The position numbers and the translations under genes were made by a program. From assembly GCA_015233295.1 (NCBI GenBank), contig JADFYC010000149.1, positions 483 to 8,539 of the forward strand: a DNA stretch of 8,057 bases, given 5' to 3'. Positions 1-5,849 of the stretch are shown piece by piece; the stretch's first letter is position 1, and the number at the start of each line of letters is the position of its first letter. The notes beneath the pieces are model-generated. The model searched no databases, had not been told where the DNA came from, and saw nothing but the letters and a program-made list of their open reading frames with translations. The stretch comes from Deltaproteobacteria bacterium. GTDB taxonomy: Bacteria; Desulfobacterota; JADFXK01.

Positions 1-518
1 AGCGCCAACTGTACTCTCCCGGCCAGGCTAGTTATAATTAGATTTTCTTTGGCCAAATTAAGGGCGGCAAATGAGATGTCGGAGGCAAAGATGGTCGCCT
101 CAGGCAATTCCCGAGCCAGGGCTAAGGCCACGGCGCCGGTTCCGGTGCATAGGTCCAAGATCAATGGCGATGAGATATGATTGACCATGGCCAGTGCTTC
201 CTCTACCAGCACCTCGGTTTCAGGTCGGGGGATGAGGGCCGCCGGAGTGGTCTTCAGGGTTAGGGACCAGAACTCCTGCTCACCAGTGATGTATTGAAGC
301 GGCTCCCGTCCGGCGCGTCGTTTAAGCGCGGCCTTAAACTGAGCCAGTTCATCCCCGGTCAACGGCTGGTCATAGTTTAGATAGAGATCTAACCGCTGTT
401 TCTTAAGCACGCAGGCCAGTAGTAATTCGGAGTCCGTCCGGGGCGATTCAATGCCTTTATCCTTAAGATACCCGGTGGTCCAGCGGATCAGTTCCAGAAT
501 AGTCCAGGCCCTGGCCAT
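1..518 (-). CDS. prmC: Peptide chain release factor N5-glutamine methyltransferase PrmC (HemK), 3' part cut by window edge
   Basis: PrmC uses S-adenosylmethionine to methylate the glutamine of the GGQ motif in release factors RF1 and RF2 in the cytoplasm. The visible 172 residues start MARAWTILEL. They hold the N-terminal helical substrate-binding domain (about 1–85), the family signature LIPRPETE (95–102) and the SAM-binding glycine loop LDLCTGTGA (121–129). An acidic residue that should contact the SAM ribose follows in FASD (144–147). The catalytic NPPY motif is expected shortly after residue 172, so it lies outside the window. The ATG is 6 bases past the prfA stop and has only a distant AGGA, inside the end of prfA, which suggests translational coupling. 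Adjacency to its substrate gene prfA is a classic arrangement. Identification is firm; only completeness is unknown. Confidence 0.95.
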   Translation of the reverse strand, partial: MARAWTILELIRWTTGYLKDKGIESPRTDSELLLACVLKKQRLDLYLNYDQPLTGDELAQFKAALKRRAGREPLQYITGEQEFWSLTLKTTPAALIPRPETEVLVEEALAMVNHISSPLILDLCTGTGAVALALARELPEATIFASDISFAALNLAKENLIITSLAGRVQLA

Positions 519-524
519 GCGTGG

Positions 525-1595
525 TTAGTGTTCCTGCTTAAGCATTTCAGCCTGAAAATGAGTGATTAGCGGATGGATTAACTCCTCAAGTTCCCCAGCT
601 AGGATAGACTCTAATTTGTAAAGGGTTAATCCAATTCGGTGATCCGTGACCCGGCTCTGCGGATAATTGTAGGTTCGGATTCGTTCCGACCGGTCTCCCG
701 AGCCCACCTGGGTTTTTCGGTCAGAGGAGATTTTATCCTGTTGCTCTTTGTTCATCAGATCCAGCAACCGGGCCCGTAAGATTTTTATGGCCTTGGCCTT
801 ATTCTTGTGCTGAGATTTTTCATCCTGGCATGTGACGACTAATCCGGTGGGGATGTGAGTCACGCGGACGGCTGAATCAGTGGTATTTACACTTTGCCCG
901 CCCGGCCCTGATGATCGGAAAACATCGACCCTAATTTCCTCTGGTTTAATATCCACGTCCACGTCTTCGGCCTCAGGCAGGATGGCCACGGTCACCGCCG
1001 AGGTGTGGATACGGCCTTGCGACTCAGTGACCGGAACCCTCTGGACTCGGTGGGTTCCGCTTTCATACTTAAACAGGCTGTAAGCCCCATTACCGGCAAT
1101 TAGAGCAATCACTTCTTTAAAGCCGCCAACGCCGGTGGGGTTGGAAGACAGGACTTCGATTTTAAACCGCTTGATCTCGGCGTATCGGGAGTACATCCGG
1201 AATAAGTCACCGGCAAACAAACCAGCCTCATCACCACCCGTTCCAGCCCTGATTTCTAAAATGATGTTTTTGTCATCATTCGGGTCCTTGGGCAGGAGAA
1301 GAGCCATCAAGGTTTGTTCAATTTCAGTTAAACGGGACTGAAGCGTGTGAAGTTCTTCTTTGGCCAGGTCCCGAATATCGGCGTCCTCATCCCGCAACAA
1401 GCTGTTGTTTTCGTCGATCTCTTTGGTTAACTCCTGGTAATGCCGAAACGAACTGATCAGTGGAGCCAACCCGGAATGTTCCTTGGCGTATTTTTGATAC
1501 TTCTCCTGGTCGTTGATCACCTGGTGGTCGCTTAATAGTCCTTCCAATGTCTTGTACCGGTTTTCGATTTCAGTTAATTTTTGCGTCACGTTCAT
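525..1595 (-). CDS. prfA: Peptide chain release factor 1 (RF1)
   Basis: RF1 recognises UAA and UAG stop codons in the ribosomal A site and triggers peptidyl-tRNA hydrolysis. The 356-residue product has the usual RF1 length. An N-terminal helical domain (about 1–100) is followed by the RAGTGGDEAG segment (116–125). The stop-codon recognition tripeptide is P-V-T (188–190) within RVPVTESQGRIHTSA; RF2 would have SPF, so this is RF1. The catalytic GPGGQ is at 230–234, with the conserved SVNTTDSAVR after it, and the C-terminal RTYNYPQ and RVTDHRIG blocks are intact. Gln234 is the residue PrmC would methylate, and prmC follows after 6 bases. The ATG at 1595 has only a weak GGCGGA-like ribosome-binding site about 8 bases upstream. 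A 104-base gap separates it from the DUF1385 gene, with which it is probably co-transcribed. Confidence 0.98.
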   Translation of the reverse strand: MNVTQKLTEIENRYKTLEGLLSDHQVINDQEKYQKYAKEHSGLAPLISSFRHYQELTKEIDENNSLLRDEDADIRDLAKEELHTLQSRLTEIEQTLMALLLPKDPNDDKNIILEIRAGTGGDEAGLFAGDLFRMYSRYAEIKRFKIEVLSSNPTGVGGFKEVIALIAGNGAYSLFKYESGTHRVQRVPVTESQGRIHTSAVTVAILPEAEDVDVDIKPEEIRVDVFRSSGPGGQSVNTTDSAVRVTHIPTGLVVTCQDEKSQHKNKAKAIKILRARLLDLMNKEQQDKISSDRKTQVGSGDRSERIRTYNYPQSRVTDHRIGLTLYKLESILAGELEELIHPLITHFQAEMLKQEH

Positions 1596-1699
1596 ATGTT
1601 GATTCCGCCGGATGAGTCAAATAGAGGAGAAACAGGACCGCCGTCGCGGCCTTGTTTTCTCACTTGCCCCAAAAAAAAATAGTGAGATAGTTAGATTAG

Positions 1700-2653
1700 T
1701 TAAGATGGATGCGGCTCGGTTTCAGGGGTTTCCATGAACAAAACGGTGGATAGGGCCTTGATAGCGATCTCGATCTGGTCATCAGACGGTTCACGGGTCG
1801 TCAGCTTTTGGACCCACAGGCCCGGTCGGCTGGTGATGCGGATAAGCGGGTGCTGGGAATTGCGGCCACTTAACTTGATGAATTCATAGGCAATACCGGC
1901 GATGGGGAACATCAGAAAAATCTTCACCACGATGTAAATAAGGTTCATAATTAACTTTGATGCCCCGGCCGTCTTGGGGAGGAATGGGAACGTCACTGAA
2001 AAAATAAAAATACTTAAGACGATGACGATGACGATGAATGAGGTTCCGCAACGGGGGTGCATAGTCGAATATTTGCGGGCATTTTCGACTGTTAAGTCTT
2101 CACCGGCTTCATAGGCGTAGATTGATTTGTGCTCGGCGCCGTGATACTCAAAAACTCGGCGGATATCTTTCCATAACGAAATTAGCCAGATGTAGCCGAT
2201 GAAAAATGCCACCTTGATGACCCCGTCGACCACGTGGAAAGACAACGAGCTGACATCCGAGCTGGCTCCGACTGATGACAGGAGTATCCCGGAGAGATAA
2301 TGTGGAAGCACTAAGAAAAGAAGCAATCCCAAACCCATGGCTGAGGTAATGGAGATGAAAATCGCCCAGGAAGTCATTTCCTTACTGATATCTTCCTCCT
2401 CCAGGGCTTGATTGGCGGAAAAAGTAAGGGCCTGGATGCCGTTTATCAGAGTTTCCAACAAGACAACGGTTCCTCTGAGAAAGGGCAGCTTAAGAAAGGA
2501 CCATTTTTCGGAGATAGATTTCCAAGGCTCTTTCTTGACGGCTATTTCACCGTTCGGCTTCCTGACAGCGACGGCCAGAGATTTTGGGGCGCGCATCATA
2601 ACCCCTTCAATCACTGCCTGGCCGCCGACATTGAGTCTATTTGTTATAAGCAT
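1700..2653 (-). CDS. DUF1385 family (YqhQ-like) multi-pass membrane protein
   Basis: This is a 317-residue member of the DUF1385 family, named YqhQ in Bacillus; its biochemical function is not established. Family hallmarks visible are the N-terminal GGQAVIEGVMMR (10–21), the central EYHGAEHK (169–176) and MHPRCGTSF (198–206). About four hydrophobic segments are seen near 97–117, 143–162, 204–225 and 235–255. The conserved His/Glu/Cys motifs lie at or between membrane segments, as expected for a metal site or catalytic centre, but that is inference. The start is fixed by an in-frame TAA two codons upstream of the ATG. No Shine-Dalgarno sequence precedes it; the leader is CT-rich (CGCCTCTCTCTTAAACT). 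A position between rpmE and prfA is recurrent for this family in deltaproteobacterial genomes and hints at a link with translation, though none is proven. Confidence 0.9.
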   Translation of the reverse strand: MLITNRLNVGGQAVIEGVMMRAPKSLAVAVRKPNGEIAVKKEPWKSISEKWSFLKLPFLRGTVVLLETLINGIQALTFSANQALEEEDISKEMTSWAIFISITSAMGLGLLLFLVLPHYLSGILLSSVGASSDVSSLSFHVVDGVIKVAFFIGYIWLISLWKDIRRVFEYHGAEHKSIYAYEAGEDLTVENARKYSTMHPRCGTSFIVIVIVLSIFIFSVTFPFLPKTAGASKLIMNLIYIVVKIFLMFPIAGIAYEFIKLSGRNSQHPLIRITSRPGLWVQKLTTREPSDDQIEIAIKALSTVLFMETPETEPHPS

Positions 2654-2822
2654 AGTTTAAGAGAGAGGCGAAAGGGTTATTCGCCGGTTAAGTGAAGAGT
2701 CATCGTATCCGAAAACCACCATGGCCGCACTCAGGTCACCGGATGTTCCCGGTACTTGTGGATATTGGTTCTCTCGGAACGGAGGTGGTTTTTGTCGGAA
2801 AATAGAATTATCGGCCAGAAGA

Positions 2823-3050
2823 TTATTTGCCTTGGCCTTGCTCTTTTGCCTTGGCCCTCTCGTACTTCCTGATAAATCTTTCCACTCGGCCGGCGGAGTC
2901 GACCAATTTCTGTTTGCCGGTAAAGAAGGGATGGCATTTGGAGCAAATTTCTACGCTGATGTCCTTGATCGTCGAGCCGGTTTCGAGTTCGTTGCCGCAG
3001 GCGCAACGGATCTTGGTCGTATGATAGGGTGGATGGATATCTTTTTTCAT
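2823..3050 (-). CDS. rpmE: 50S ribosomal protein L31, zinc-binding (C+) type
   Basis: L31 is a small protein of the large ribosomal subunit that helps bridge the central protuberance to the 30S head. The 75-residue product begins MKKDIHPPYH, the standard L31 opening, followed by TTKIRCACGNE. Four cysteines (C16, C18, C36, C39, in CAC and CSKCHPF) mark the zinc-binding form. The core FFTGKQKLVDSAGRVERF is typical of the family, and the C-terminus carries a basic tail (KYERAKAKEQGQGK). A longer frame could open at a TTG at 3065. I chose the ATG at 3050 because it gives the canonical N-terminus and GGAG sits six bases upstream. It is the first gene of the block; the next gene starts 169 bases downstream. 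rho, often found upstream of rpmE in related genomes, is absent here. Confidence 0.96.
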   Translation of the reverse strand: MKKDIHPPYHTTKIRCACGNELETGSTIKDISVEICSKCHPFFTGKQKLVDSAGRVERFIRKYERAKAKEQGQGK

Positions 3051-3091
3051 AAACTTCTCCAGCAAAATTATTCAGATTAGGTTTGAGACGT

Positions 3092-3136
3092 GACCGGATC
3101 AGGAAAAGGCTGATTGACCTTGGTTTCTCTCCGGCC
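3092..3136 (-). promoter_or_regulatory. Candidate structured leader of rpmE mRNA
   Basis: In the transcript heading into rpmE, GGCCGG (3136–3131) can pair with CCGGTC (3097–3092), giving six pairs including one G·U. Stacked directly against it is a second hairpin, ATCAG (3114–3110) with CTGAT (3102–3098), closing a 7-base loop. The structure sits between the candidate promoter and the start codon, leaving the ribosome-binding site single-stranded. L31 genes in several phyla carry autoregulatory leader RNAs, so an L31-binding leader is a reasonable reading. The pairing is seen by eye only and has no covariation support. Confidence 0.35.
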
Positions 3137-3148
3137 TGACATAAAATT

Positions 3149-3164
3149 AATAGTTTACACTATT
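3149..3164. repeat. Perfect 6+6 inverted repeat over the rpmE -10 element, possible operator
   Basis: AATAGT and ACTATT flank the spacer TTAC. The dyad covers the predicted -10 of the rpmE promoter, where a repressor dimer would block RNA polymerase. I recognise no specific regulator from this sequence; chance occurrence in an AT-rich stretch is possible. Confidence 0.3.
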
Positions 3165-3179
3165 CTTCGCCAAAATCAA
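3152..3179 (-). promoter_or_regulatory. Candidate sigma-70 type promoter for rpmE
   Basis: On the minus strand TTGATT (3179–3174, -35-like) is followed after 16 bases by TAAACT (3157–3152, -10-like), four of six matches each. Transcription would start near 3145, giving a leader of roughly 95 bases before rpmE. The -10 lies within a perfect inverted repeat. Consensus agreement is moderate, so the call is tentative. Confidence 0.35.
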
Positions 3180-3312
3180 TCTTTTTTTCATTATTGACCG
3201 AGAACGCTATAAAAATTAACTGTAATAGCCAGATGACGGTCCTCCGAATCTTGAATCTGTGCATTCTCCGGGCGGCCATTTCGAAAGCACAAAGAGGAGA
3301 ACCTAACGCAGC

Positions 3313-3344
3313 TTTTGGCCAAAATCCAAGACTAATCCAAGACC
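3313..3344. repeat. 12-base perfect palindrome joined to an 11-base tandem duplication
   Basis: TTTTGGCCAAAA (3313–3324) is a perfect palindrome. Its last two bases begin a tandem pair, AATCCAAGACT (3323–3333) and AATCCAAGACC (3334–3344), identical at 10 of 11 positions. No gene lies here. The pair could be a slippage duplication or a repeated protein-binding site; nothing in the sequence decides between them. Confidence 0.55.
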
Positions 3345-3356
3345 AATGATTACCAC

Positions 3357-3417
3357 TTTGTCATCCCGAACGAAGGTGAGGGATCTTAAGATTTCTCGCT
3401 TCTCAATAAATGACAAA
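3357..3417. repeat. 61-base imperfect palindromic intergenic repeat (REP/MITE-like)
   Basis: The ends are a perfect inverted pair, TTTGTCAT (3357–3364) and ATGACAAA (3410–3417). The centre is the perfect palindrome ATCTTAAGAT (3383–3392), whose midpoint coincides with the midpoint of the whole element. The arms also match in part: GAAGGTGAGGGATCTT on the left against GAAGCGAGAAATCTT on the reverse complement of the right arm. The left arm (GTCATCCCGAACGAAGG, then TGAGGGATCT) closely resembles the interspersed GTCATTCCGAGCGAAGCGAGGAATCT type of repeat common in environmental bacterial genomes. The right arm has decayed. No target-site duplication is obvious and no coding sequence lies inside it. 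Confidence 0.65.
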
Positions 3418-3445
3418 AAGAGGTCGCAAAGTTCATAAACTCGCT

Positions 3446-3482
3446 AAAAAGGCCGGTGGAATGATATTTCTTCAACCCGGCC
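3446..3482 (-). terminator. Candidate rho-independent terminator on the minus strand
   Basis: Read on the minus strand, GGCCGG (3482–3477) pairs with CCGGCC (3456–3451), and TTTTT (3450–3446) follows at once. The loop is about 20 bases, with a possible extra GAA/TTC pairing inside. No minus-strand gene ends nearby. It would stop antisense transcripts crossing the FG-GAP gene, including read-through from amrS, before they reach rpmE. Its GC arm overlaps the plus-strand hairpin at 3474–3498, so the two foldings exclude each other. Confidence 0.35.
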
Positions 3483-3500
3483 AAACCGAAACCGGGTTTT
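3474..3500 (+). terminator. Weak terminator-like hairpin on the plus strand
   Basis: AACCCGG (3474–3480) and CCGGGTT (3492–3498) form a 7-pair stem with an 11-base loop, and the run TTTT (3497–3500) overlaps its end. It lies just upstream of the extended -10 promoter of the FG-GAP gene and could insulate that gene from upstream transcription. The T-run is short, so function is uncertain. Confidence 0.3.
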
Positions 3501-3523
3501 GGGTGGTGTTTTGAGCGTCACCA

Positions 3524-3532
3524 TGCTATAAT
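3524..3532 (+). promoter_or_regulatory. Extended -10 promoter for the FG-GAP lipoprotein gene
   Basis: TGCTATAAT combines the TGn extension with a perfect TATAAT (3527–3532). No good -35 box is found 16–18 bases upstream, as is usual for extended -10 promoters. Transcription would start near 3539 and give a leader of about 97 bases before the ATG at 3636. The motif sits in a gene-free stretch facing the only plus-strand gene nearby, which supports the call. Confidence 0.6.
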
Positions 3533-3635
3533 TCACAGTTGAATATAACGTAAATAGAATACTGCCTCTTTCGACACAAATCAATCAAATAATGCCTTTC
3601 TTCCCCAAATGACCTTATGATTATGCGGAGTAGTC

Positions 3636-5849
3636 ATGATTTCCAGAGACACCTGCTCTAGACGATTACGGACGGTTATGCCCTTTGCCTCAGTGGCTCT
3701 GACCGTCAAGTTCGTATCAGTTGCCCTTATCTGCGTTATGCTGGCAGCGTGTGGCGGTTCGTGCACTGAGACCAAAAAATCCAGGCCGAACGCGGCCCTT
3801 CTGGACACTGGTTTAATCTATTCTGCGGGACACCGGCCCAGCTTTATATTTAAGGCCGACCTGAATGGCGCCGGCCTAATCGGCGTTTTCGTCCTGGCCC
3901 AATACGGAAATACGTTGTCTGTCTTGTTGGGGCAGCCCGATGGCACCCTGCAAAGAAAAGAGGATATGAAAATAGGGCAGGCGCCTCGGGTGATAACCGG
4001 GGCCGACTTTGACAATGACGGACTCATCGACCTGGCCGTGGGGGACGAGTCCACCGGGGCAGTTTATATCCTTAAAGGAGACGGCCAGGGTGGCTTTAAA
4101 CAGACGGCCGTCATTCAGTGCGGCAGTTCGCCCAAGGGCCTGGCCGTGGCTGATATTTCCGGCAACCACTTTAAAGACCTGCTGGTGACCAGGTCAGCGG
4201 GGGGATTGTTCGTCTTGGTTGGAGACGGCCACGGTGGTTTTAAGCCTGGCCCGGAATTTTCCGACAAGACAGGGACCAGCGGCGTGGTCGCCCTGGACAT
4301 CAACAATGACGGATTGACCGGCGTGATCACCACTAATCCTTTTGAAGGATACCTTTCAGTCTTCCTTGGTCAAAAGGGCGGAGGACTGAAACCGGCCGGT
4401 AACAAGCCCACGGCTCAGGGGTACAACATGATTGCCGCCGGAGATTTAGACGGTGACGGGTTGCCCGACCTGGCCCTGGTCAATATGTACTCCGGTGAAT
4501 TGTTGGTGCTGAAAAACCTGGGCGGTGGAAATTTTGGACCATTTTCCGGAATTCCGGCTTTAAAGTCTATCAATTCGGTGGAGATAGCCGACGTTGACCG
4601 GGACGGTCATCTGGATTTGGTCATGGCTCAAGGAAATGATCAGGTGGTCATTTTGTTTGGCGACGGCCGTGGCAATTTCCCGCACCAGACGACAGTGCCG
4701 GTAGCCAGGAGACCAGTGTATGCCACGGTGGCCGATACTAATGGAGACGGCATCTTGGATCTGCTCACGGCCAACTTCGGGTCTGATTCCTTTGCTCTTT
4801 TCCCTGGATTGGAGCCGGGCCGGTTCCAGGCGCCGACCAGGCTGGCCACCAAATACAAACCCCAGTCCGCGGCCTTAATCGATCTGGATGGAAAAGGAAT
4901 TATTTCTTTGGTTACTGCGGACTATGAACAGTCCGGGCTGTCTTACTACCGGGGCCGTGACGACGGGAGCTTCGAGTATCTGGCCTCTTTGCCGGCCGAA
5001 TCGGGGACAACGGACATAAGCGTCGCGGACCTCAATGGCGATAATCGAGCCGACCTGCTGGCCGCGAATAAGTTGGCCGGAACCATGACCGTGCATCTGG
5101 CTCGGCCGGATGGACTGCCCCAGTTGGCTAAATCCTACCCGGCCGGACTAAATCCGGTGGCGATTGCCACTGGAGACCTGGACGGAGACGGTAAGATCGA
5201 CGCGGCGGTGGTTAACCGCGCTCCCGTCGTTCATCTCTTCTGGGGTAAGGGCGACGGGACATTTGACCCGCAGGAAGTGGAGTTTAAAGATAGTTCCATG
5301 GCCGCGGTAGTCGTGGCCAACCTGGGCCGGCGCGGCGCCGACCTAATCCTGGGCGACGAAAAGCAGGCCAAAGTGGCTGTGGTCTCTTTTGACTCGGATC
5401 GGCGGATAACCACCACGACCTGGCTAAATCCCGGTCGCATCCCGACCACGCTGGCCGTGGGTGACTTAAACAATGACGGTCGACCCGACATCGTGTGCAG
5501 CCACCAGTCCGATTTCAGCTTGACGGTGTTCCTGGCTGATGGTCAGGGCGGATTCCAAGCACCAGTCAATTACTTTTTGGGTTTTGTCCCGGGTGAGGTT
5601 CTGATCATCGACGTTACCGGCACGGGGCGCGCTGATCTGATCGTCGCCGGCTTGAACGGCGTGGTCGCTGTCTTGACCAATCGGGGAGACGGCGCTTTTA
5701 ATCTTCCCCAGTATCTGGCGGTATCCTGCGACCTGAAGATGATCAAATATATGAAAACCCCATCGCCCGGGCGGGTCATAACCGGGAGTTCTGAAGGCAG
5801 CTTCCTATCTCTAATCGGGTTGAAGCCACCTACATTTCAATCCCGTTAA
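3636..5849 (+). CDS. FG-GAP/VCBS-repeat lipoprotein, probable double seven-bladed beta-propeller
   Basis: The 737-residue product is probably exported and lipid-anchored. A basic N-terminus (SRRLR) and a hydrophobic stretch lead into the lipobox LAAC, with Cys39 as the predicted lipidated residue. Gly40 at +2 would favour outer-membrane sorting if the Lol rule applies. After it come repeats of the integrin-like FG-GAP/VCBS type: an Asp-rich DxDxDG calcium loop, a DLxxA strand, then a GDGxGGF-like turn. Loop starts fall near residues 75, 124, 173, 221, 270, 319, 367, 416, 465, 514, 562, 610 and 659, a steady 48–49 step. A fourteenth, degenerate unit (about 703–730) ends the protein. Fourteen units fit two seven-bladed propellers. 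Calcium loops are well kept at 124, 221, 270, 319, 367, 514 and 610, and degraded elsewhere. No catalytic domain is seen; binding or adhesion is inferred. The ATG has GGAG five bases upstream. A second Met at residue 15 lacks a comparable site. Confidence 0.9.
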   Translation: MISRDTCSRRLRTVMPFASVALTVKFVSVALICVMLAACGGSCTETKKSRPNAALLDTGLIYSAGHRPSFIFKADLNGAGLIGVFVLAQYGNTLSVLLGQPDGTLQRKEDMKIGQAPRVITGADFDNDGLIDLAVGDESTGAVYILKGDGQGGFKQTAVIQCGSSPKGLAVADISGNHFKDLLVTRSAGGLFVLVGDGHGGFKPGPEFSDKTGTSGVVALDINNDGLTGVITTNPFEGYLSVFLGQKGGGLKPAGNKPTAQGYNMIAAGDLDGDGLPDLALVNMYSGELLVLKNLGGGNFGPFSGIPALKSINSVEIADVDRDGHLDLVMAQGNDQVVILFGDGRGNFPHQTTVPVARRPVYATVADTNGDGILDLLTANFGSDSFALFPGLEPGRFQAPTRLATKYKPQSAALIDLDGKGIISLVTADYEQSGLSYYRGRDDGSFEYLASLPAESGTTDISVADLNGDNRADLLAANKLAGTMTVHLARPDGLPQLAKSYPAGLNPVAIATGDLDGDGKIDAAVVNRAPVVHLFWGKGDGTFDPQEVEFKDSSMAAVVVANLGRRGADLILGDEKQAKVAVVSFDSDRRITTTTWLNPGRIPTTLAVGDLNNDGRPDIVCSHQSDFSLTVFLADGQGGFQAPVNYFLGFVPGEVLIIDVTGTGRADLIVAGLNGVVAVLTNRGDGAFNLPQYLAVSCDLKMIKYMKTPSPGRVITGSSEGSFLSLIGLKPPTFQSR

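Noticed and set aside
2738..2753. ACCGG–ATGTTC–CCGGT hairpin between rpmE and the DUF1385 gene
   Set aside because: The stem is only 5 pairs with no T-run on either strand, so it does not support a terminator call.
3051..3065. Longer rpmE opening with a TTG start at 3065
   Set aside because: It would place the Shine-Dalgarno sequence GGAG inside the coding region and give an N-terminus not seen in L31; the ATG at 3050 is canonical.
2721..3080. Plus-strand frame of 119 codons opposite rpmE
   Set aside because: It is antisense to a firm rpmE gene and shows no recognisable domain.
3195..3230. Plus-strand TTGACC followed by TATAAA or TGTAAT, possible promoter of a small RNA
   Set aside because: Spacings are about 8 or 21 bases, neither suitable, and no independent RNA signature lies downstream.
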